Below, piece by piece: positions 27,501 through 33,500 of a DNA stretch of 36,384 nucleotides. Positions within the stretch are counted from its first letter, which is position 1, and each line of letters begins with the position of its first letter. The DNA is from Burkholderiales bacterium (GTDB lineage Bacteria; Pseudomonadota; Gammaproteobacteria; Burkholderiales; Usitatibacteraceae): positions 1 through 36,384 of the forward strand of contig JAHCLE010000016.1 of assembly GCA_026125445.1 (NCBI GenBank). Reading direction: 5' to 3'. The notes beneath the pieces were generated by a model that was given only the letters and a program-made list of their open reading frames with translations, was not told the DNA's origin and did no database searches. The position numbers were made by a program, and so were the translations under genes.

Positions 27501-30500
27501 TGGGCGAGTAGGCCTTCGCGACCACGGGCCTCGCCACGACGGTGAGCGTCGCGCTCGCCGGCGCATTGCTGGCGCCCGCGTTGGTGCTGGTCACCGCGCC
27601 GGCCGGAATCGTGTTCGCCTGCGCCCCGGCGGTGTTGCCCGTCACGTTCACGGTCACGGTGCACGAGCCGTTGGCCGGCACCGTGCCGCCGGCGAGCGAC
27701 ACCGAGTTGCCACCCGCCGTGGCGGTCACCGTCCCGCCGCAGGTGGTGGCGCCGGCGGGAGTCGCGGCGTTCACGATGGCCCCGGTGTAGGTATCGGTGA
27801 ACGCGACTCCCGTGATGGCCACGTTGTTGCCGTTGGTGAGCGTGACCGTCAGCACGCTCGTCGTCCCCGCGGGGATCGTGGCCGGCGCGAAGGCCTTGTC
27901 GACCGTGACGTTCTCGAGGACGACCAGGGTCGCGTTCACGCCGCTCGTGTCCATCGTCGCGGTGGCGTTGAGGATGCGCGAGGAGGGGTTGTTGTAGCTC
28001 GCGACGAAGGCGGAGGTCACGTCTACCGAGAACGAGCAGCTCGCCACGCCCGCGGCGAGGCTGCCGCCCGTGAACGGGATGGTCCCCGCGCCCGCGGTGG
28101 CCGTCACCGTGCCGCCGCAGGTGTTCACCAGGTTGGGGACCGGCGCCACGAACACGTTGGCCGGGAGGTTCTCGGTGAACTGCAGCCCCGACTGGGCGGG
28201 GTTGCCCGCGCCGTTCGTGACCACGAAGGTCATCGTCGAGACGCCGCCGCGACCGATCACCGTCGGGCTGAAGCTCTTGGCGAGCGAGGTGCCCACCGCG
28301 GAGAGGGTGGCATTGACGCCCGACGCCGTGAGGCCGCCCGCGAGCCCGGAGATGTTGGCCGCGTTGTTGTTGTAGTTCCCGATGGCGGTCGCGGTTACGT
28401 TCACGCGGACCTGGCACGAAGCCACCCCCGCGTCGATCGAGGCGCCGGAGACCGCGATCGAGCCGGTTCCCGCCGCCGCCGTCACGGTGAACGCGGGAGC
28501 GCCGAAGCCGCCTCCCGCCGGACAGTTCGTCTGCACCGCGAGCGTGGCGTCGATGACCACGTTGGCCGGGAACGCGTCCGTGAAGGCGAGCCCGGATTGC
28601 GCGGGATTGCCCGCCCCGTTGGCGAGGGTGAAGGTGAGGACGGAAGTCGTGCCCGGAGCGATGGAGGACGGGCTGAACGCCTTGCCGAGGGCGGGCGCGG
28701 CGTTGACCGTGAGCGTCGCGGAAAGCCCGGCCGCCGACATGCCGGTCGAGAGCCCCGAGATGTTGCCCGGGAGGTTGTTGTAGGTGCCTGCCGTGGCGCT
28801 GGTGACGTCCACGCCCACCGTGCAGCTCGCGTCGCCCAGCGCGAAGCTGCCCCCGGAGAGCGCGATGGAGCCGCCCCCGGAAGCCGCGCTCACCGAGCCG
28901 CCGGTGCAGGTGGTGGCCGCATTGGCGGGCGATGCCACCACCACGCCCGCCGGCAGCGTCTCGGTGAACGCGAGGTTGGGCTGCGCGGGGTTTCCGGCGC
29001 CGTTGGCGATGGTGAAGGTGAGGCGCGAGACCGTGCCCGCGGTGATCGTCGCGGGGGAGAAAGCCTTGGTGAGGCTCGTGCCGACGATGACGAGGTTCAC
29101 CGAGGGCGACGCGGTGCCGGCGGTCGGCGTCTGGGTCGTGGAGACGCCCGAGGTCGCGTTGGGCCAGGTCCCCGGCGTCGTGCCCGTCACCACCACGCTC
29201 ACCGTGCAGCTGCCCGCCGCCGGGATCGTGATGCCCGAGAAGCTCAGGTTCGTGGCGCCGTTGGCGAGCGAGGCCGGCGTGGTCCCGGCGCAGGTGCCGC
29301 CCACGGTCTGCGCCCCGGAGATGGACATCCCGGTGAGGGTGTCGGTGAACGCCGCGCCGGTGAGCGCGCGCGTCGGGTGCGTGTTCGTGAGCGTGAACGT
29401 GAGCATCGAGGTGGCGCCAGCCGCGATGCTCGCGGGGGCGAACGCCTTGGCGATCGTCGGGCGCGCGTAGACGACGAGCGTCGCCGTGTCCGTGGCGTTG
29501 GCGATCGACGCGGGGTTGCCGGCGGCCGGGGCGGTGACCGTGTTCACCTTGTCGCCGTCCGTCGTGGCGGTGACGGCGATGTCCACGGCGCAGGTGTCGC
29601 CGTTGTCGATGTCGACGATGAAGTTGGTCAGGGTGATCGTGGTGGCGCCCGCGGCGATCGTCGGCGCGGTGCCGGCGAAGGTGCAGGACCCGGCCACGTT
29701 CACGAAGGTGACCGCGCCGCCCACCGCCTGCATGCCGGCCGGCAGCGTGTCGGAGAGGTCGATGTTCGCCTGGTTGTTCCCCGCCGCCGTGTTGGTCACG
29801 GTGAAGCGCATCGTGCTCGTGCCACCCACCTCGATCGTGGCCGGGGCGAACGACTTCGCGAGGTTCATCCGCGCGCCCACGGTGAGCGTGTCGCTGCCGC
29901 CGGTCGTTGCGGTGGGCGTCTGGTCCGAGATGACGTTCGTGACGGTATTCGTGTAGAAGCCGCTGGCGCTCCCGGTCACGTCCATCATGACCGTGCAGCT
30001 CGCGCCCGGCGCCAGGTTGATGGTGGTGAAGGTGATCGGGTCGATGGCCGCCGCGGTCTTGCTGCTGGGAATCGCCGTCGCGCACGTGCCGCGCCCCGCC
30101 CCGATGAAGTTCTGCGCCGTGCCGTTGCTCACGTTCGTCGGCAGGTCGTCGGTGAACCGGATGTCCGTGAGCGCCGCGGTGTTGGGGTTGGTGATCGTGA
30201 AGGTGATGACCGAGGTCGTGCCGATCGGCACCGTCGTCGGGTTGAAGGTCTTGGTGATCGTCGGCGGCACGTAGACCACGAGCCGGCCGGTGGCCGCCGC
30301 CCCGGGATTGACCGCCGTCTGCGTGCTCGTGACGGTGCTGGTGGTGTTCGGATGCCCCCCCGCCGGGCTCGCGATGCTCGAGGTGACGTTGGTGACGGTG
30401 ACCGTGCAGGTCTCGCCGGCGTTGAGGGTCGGCAGCGTGAGGCTGAAGGACGTGCTGCCCGGGGCCACGCCCGTCGCGGTGACGTTCGACCCCGCGCAGG

Positions 30501-33500
30501 TGTCGCTGGCCGCCGTGCCCGCCGCGAGGCTCATGTTCACGAGCGTGTCGCTGAACTGGACGTTGGTGAGCGCGTTGGAGGCGTTGGGGTTGACGAGCGT
30601 GAACACGATCGAGGCGGTGCCGCCGGCCTGGATCGATCCGTTCACGAAGTTCTTCGCCAGCTGCGGGGGCGAGAGCACCGTGAGGCTCACGGTGTTGGAG
30701 GGCGTCCCCTCGGCGGGCGTCTGGGTGGTGGAGACGCCGCTGGTGGTGTTCGACCAGGTGCCGGAGATCGCGCTCGTGACCGTCACCTGGATGGTGCAGC
30801 TCGCCGAGCCGGCCAGCGTCGGGACGGTGAGGTCGAGCGAGGTGGCTCCCACCACGAGCGCGGGCGTGCTCGTCGTGCCCGCGCAGGTGCCGCCGAGGGT
30901 GGCGGAGGACACCGTCATGTTCGTGAGGGCGTCGGTGAAGCGCAGGTTGGTGAGCGGCGTCGCGTTCGGGTTCGTGAGCGTGAACGTGATGACGCTCGTG
31001 CCGCCCTGCGAGATGGTGGCGGTCCCGAAGGCCTTCGTGATCGCCGGCGAGTTGGAGACGGTGAGCGTGGCGGTGTTGGACGCCGCGCCGGCCGTGCCGC
31101 TCTGCGTGCTGGCCACCCCGGAGGCCGTGTTGTTCCAGGCCCCCGCGGTGTTGCCCACGACGCCGACCGTGATCGTGCAGCTCGCGCCGGCGGCGACCGT
31201 GCCCGCCGTGACGTTGAAGGTGCCGCCGCCGGCCGCCGCCGTCGTGGTCACGCCCGGGCAGGTGCCGCCCACCGCGAGGGGCGTGGCGTTCACGATGCCC
31301 GCGGAGTAGGTGTCCGTGAAGGCGATGCCCGAGAGCGCGATGGCGTTCGGGTTGGTGATCGTGAACGTGAGCGTGCTGGAGCCGCCCAGCGGCACGCCGG
31401 TCGGCGAGAAGGCCTTGGCGATGGCGGGCTTGCCCACCACCGTGAGGTAGTCGGTGTTGGAGCCCGGGCCCTGCGGAAGCAGGCTCGTGGTGACGCCGTT
31501 GGCGGCGTTGGGGTGCGTGCCTACGACGTTGCTCGTGAGCACCAGCGTGATCGTGCAGCTGCCGGCCGGGATGCTGATGCCCGTGAAGCTGAGCACCGTC
31601 TGTCCGTCCGTGAGCGCCGAGGGCGTGGTGCCGGTGCAGGTCCCGCCCACGGTCTGCGCGCCTGAGACCTGCATGTTGATGAGCGTGTCGGCGAAGGCAC
31701 CACCCGTCTGCGGCACCCCGGTGGGGTTGGTGAGCGTGTAGGTGAGGGTCGTCGTGCCGCCGAGCTGGATCTGGGTCGGGCCGAAGTTCTTGGCGATGTT
31801 GACCAGGCCCACGCCGAGGCTCGCGGTGTTCGACGGCGGCCCCGTGGTGCCGGCCGTCGTCGTCACGCCCGAGGTGGTGTTGTTGTAGACGCCGGTGACG
31901 TTGCTGTAGACCGCGAACGAAAGCGTGCAGCTGCTCCCCGCCGGGACGGTGCCGGCAGTGAGCGCGAGGCTCGTCGCGTTGGCGGCGATCGTCGTCGGGG
32001 CGAAGGCGGCGCAGCCCGCTCCCGTCACCGTGATGGCCCCGCCCGTCGCGCGCAGGTTGGCGGGGAAGCTGTCCGTGAGGCCGGGATTGGCGAGCGAGAC
32101 GGCGACCGTGTTCGGGTTGGTGATCGCGATCGAGAGGGTCGCGTCGGCGCCCGGCGCCACGGCCGTCGGGCTGAAGGACTTCGCGACCGTCACGGTGGAA
32201 TAGAGCGTGGCCGTCGTCGCGGCCGTGTTCGTGATCCCCTGCGTGTTCGCGAGCGCCGCCACCGGGATGGTGTTGGCGTAGCTCCCGTTCGCGGTGGTGG
32301 TGACGTTCACGGTGAGCGTGCACGAGCCGCTGGCCGGGACCGTCGCGCCCGCGAGGGAGAGCGAGCCGCCGCCGGCGGCCGCCGTGACGGTGCCGCCGCA
32401 GCTGGAGGTGGCGCCCGGAGCCGCGGTGTTCACGAGCCCCGGCGGGTAGTTGTCGGTGAACCCGGCGTTCGCCAGCGCGACGGCGTTGGGGTTGTTGATG
32501 ACTACCGTCATCACCGTCGGCGTGCCGGGCGCCACGGCCGCCGGGTTGAACGACTTCGTGAAGCTGGGCGGCGGGTTGACGACGATGACGTCCTCGTTCG
32601 TCGTCGAGCCCGGGGCGTAGTTGCTGCCCGGGACCGCGCCTCCCGCGGTGTACGTGCCGCCCGGAGTGACCGTCTGCGCCGCGGTGCGCGTCGGGTCCAG
32701 GTAGGTGACGCTGGCGGGGTTCTGGTAGAGGCCGGAGGCGACGGAAGCCGCCACGTTGGCGGTGAAGGTGATGGTCACGCTGCCGCCGCCCGGGATGCGG
32801 AAGTTGCCCCACGAGGGCGTGGCGGTGTTGGCGGGCGTGGGGTTGAGCGGCGCCCCCGGCCGGGTCGCGCCTCCCGCCAGCGCGATGGAGGTCGTGGTGG
32901 CGTGGGTGATGTTCGGGTTGGCCGGGAGGTTGTCGGTGATGACCACCGACTCCGCGGCGCCCTTCCCCGCCTGGTTCGACACCGTGATCGTCCAGGTGGC
33001 CGGCGCGCCCGCGGAGACGTAGGGCGTGGAGGTGCTCTTGGTGACCGTCAGCACCGGGAAGCAGGCCGTGGTGTCGCTCGCGCCGGGTATCTGCCCCGGG
33101 CCGAGGTTCACGACGTTGAACCCGCCCACGGAGGACGTGGAGCCGTAGTCCGCCGTCGACGTCGGGCTGGTCGCGGTCGTGCCGCCGATGCCGCCGGCGA
33201 GGTTGACGGTGGCGCTGCCCGAAAGCGCCGCATAGCCTCCGCTGCCGCCGCCGCCCGGGCCGTGCGGCGAGCCGCCGCCCGTGTTGCTGCCGCCGTTGCC
33301 GCCCTGGATGTTGATGGTCGCGCCGACTCCCGCGCCGCCGTTGTCCACGAAGACGAGGACGCTTCCGCCCGCGCCACCGCCGCCCGAGGCGTCGTTGAGG
33401 ATCGTGCTGTTGGCGTTGGTCCCGCGCGCGCTGACCGTTCCCGAGCCGGTCACGCTCGTCGCGCGGATGAGGACCATGCCGCCGCCTGCCGCGCCGGACG

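Noticed and set aside
13885-31665. Plus-strand open frame of 5,926 codons opposite the giant gene
   Set aside because: It is codon-aligned antisense of a gene with signal peptide, coherent domains and ribosome site. Its translation is an arginine/glycine/histidine-rich string without domains, and its openness is explained by the lack of TTA, CTA and TCA codons in the sense gene.
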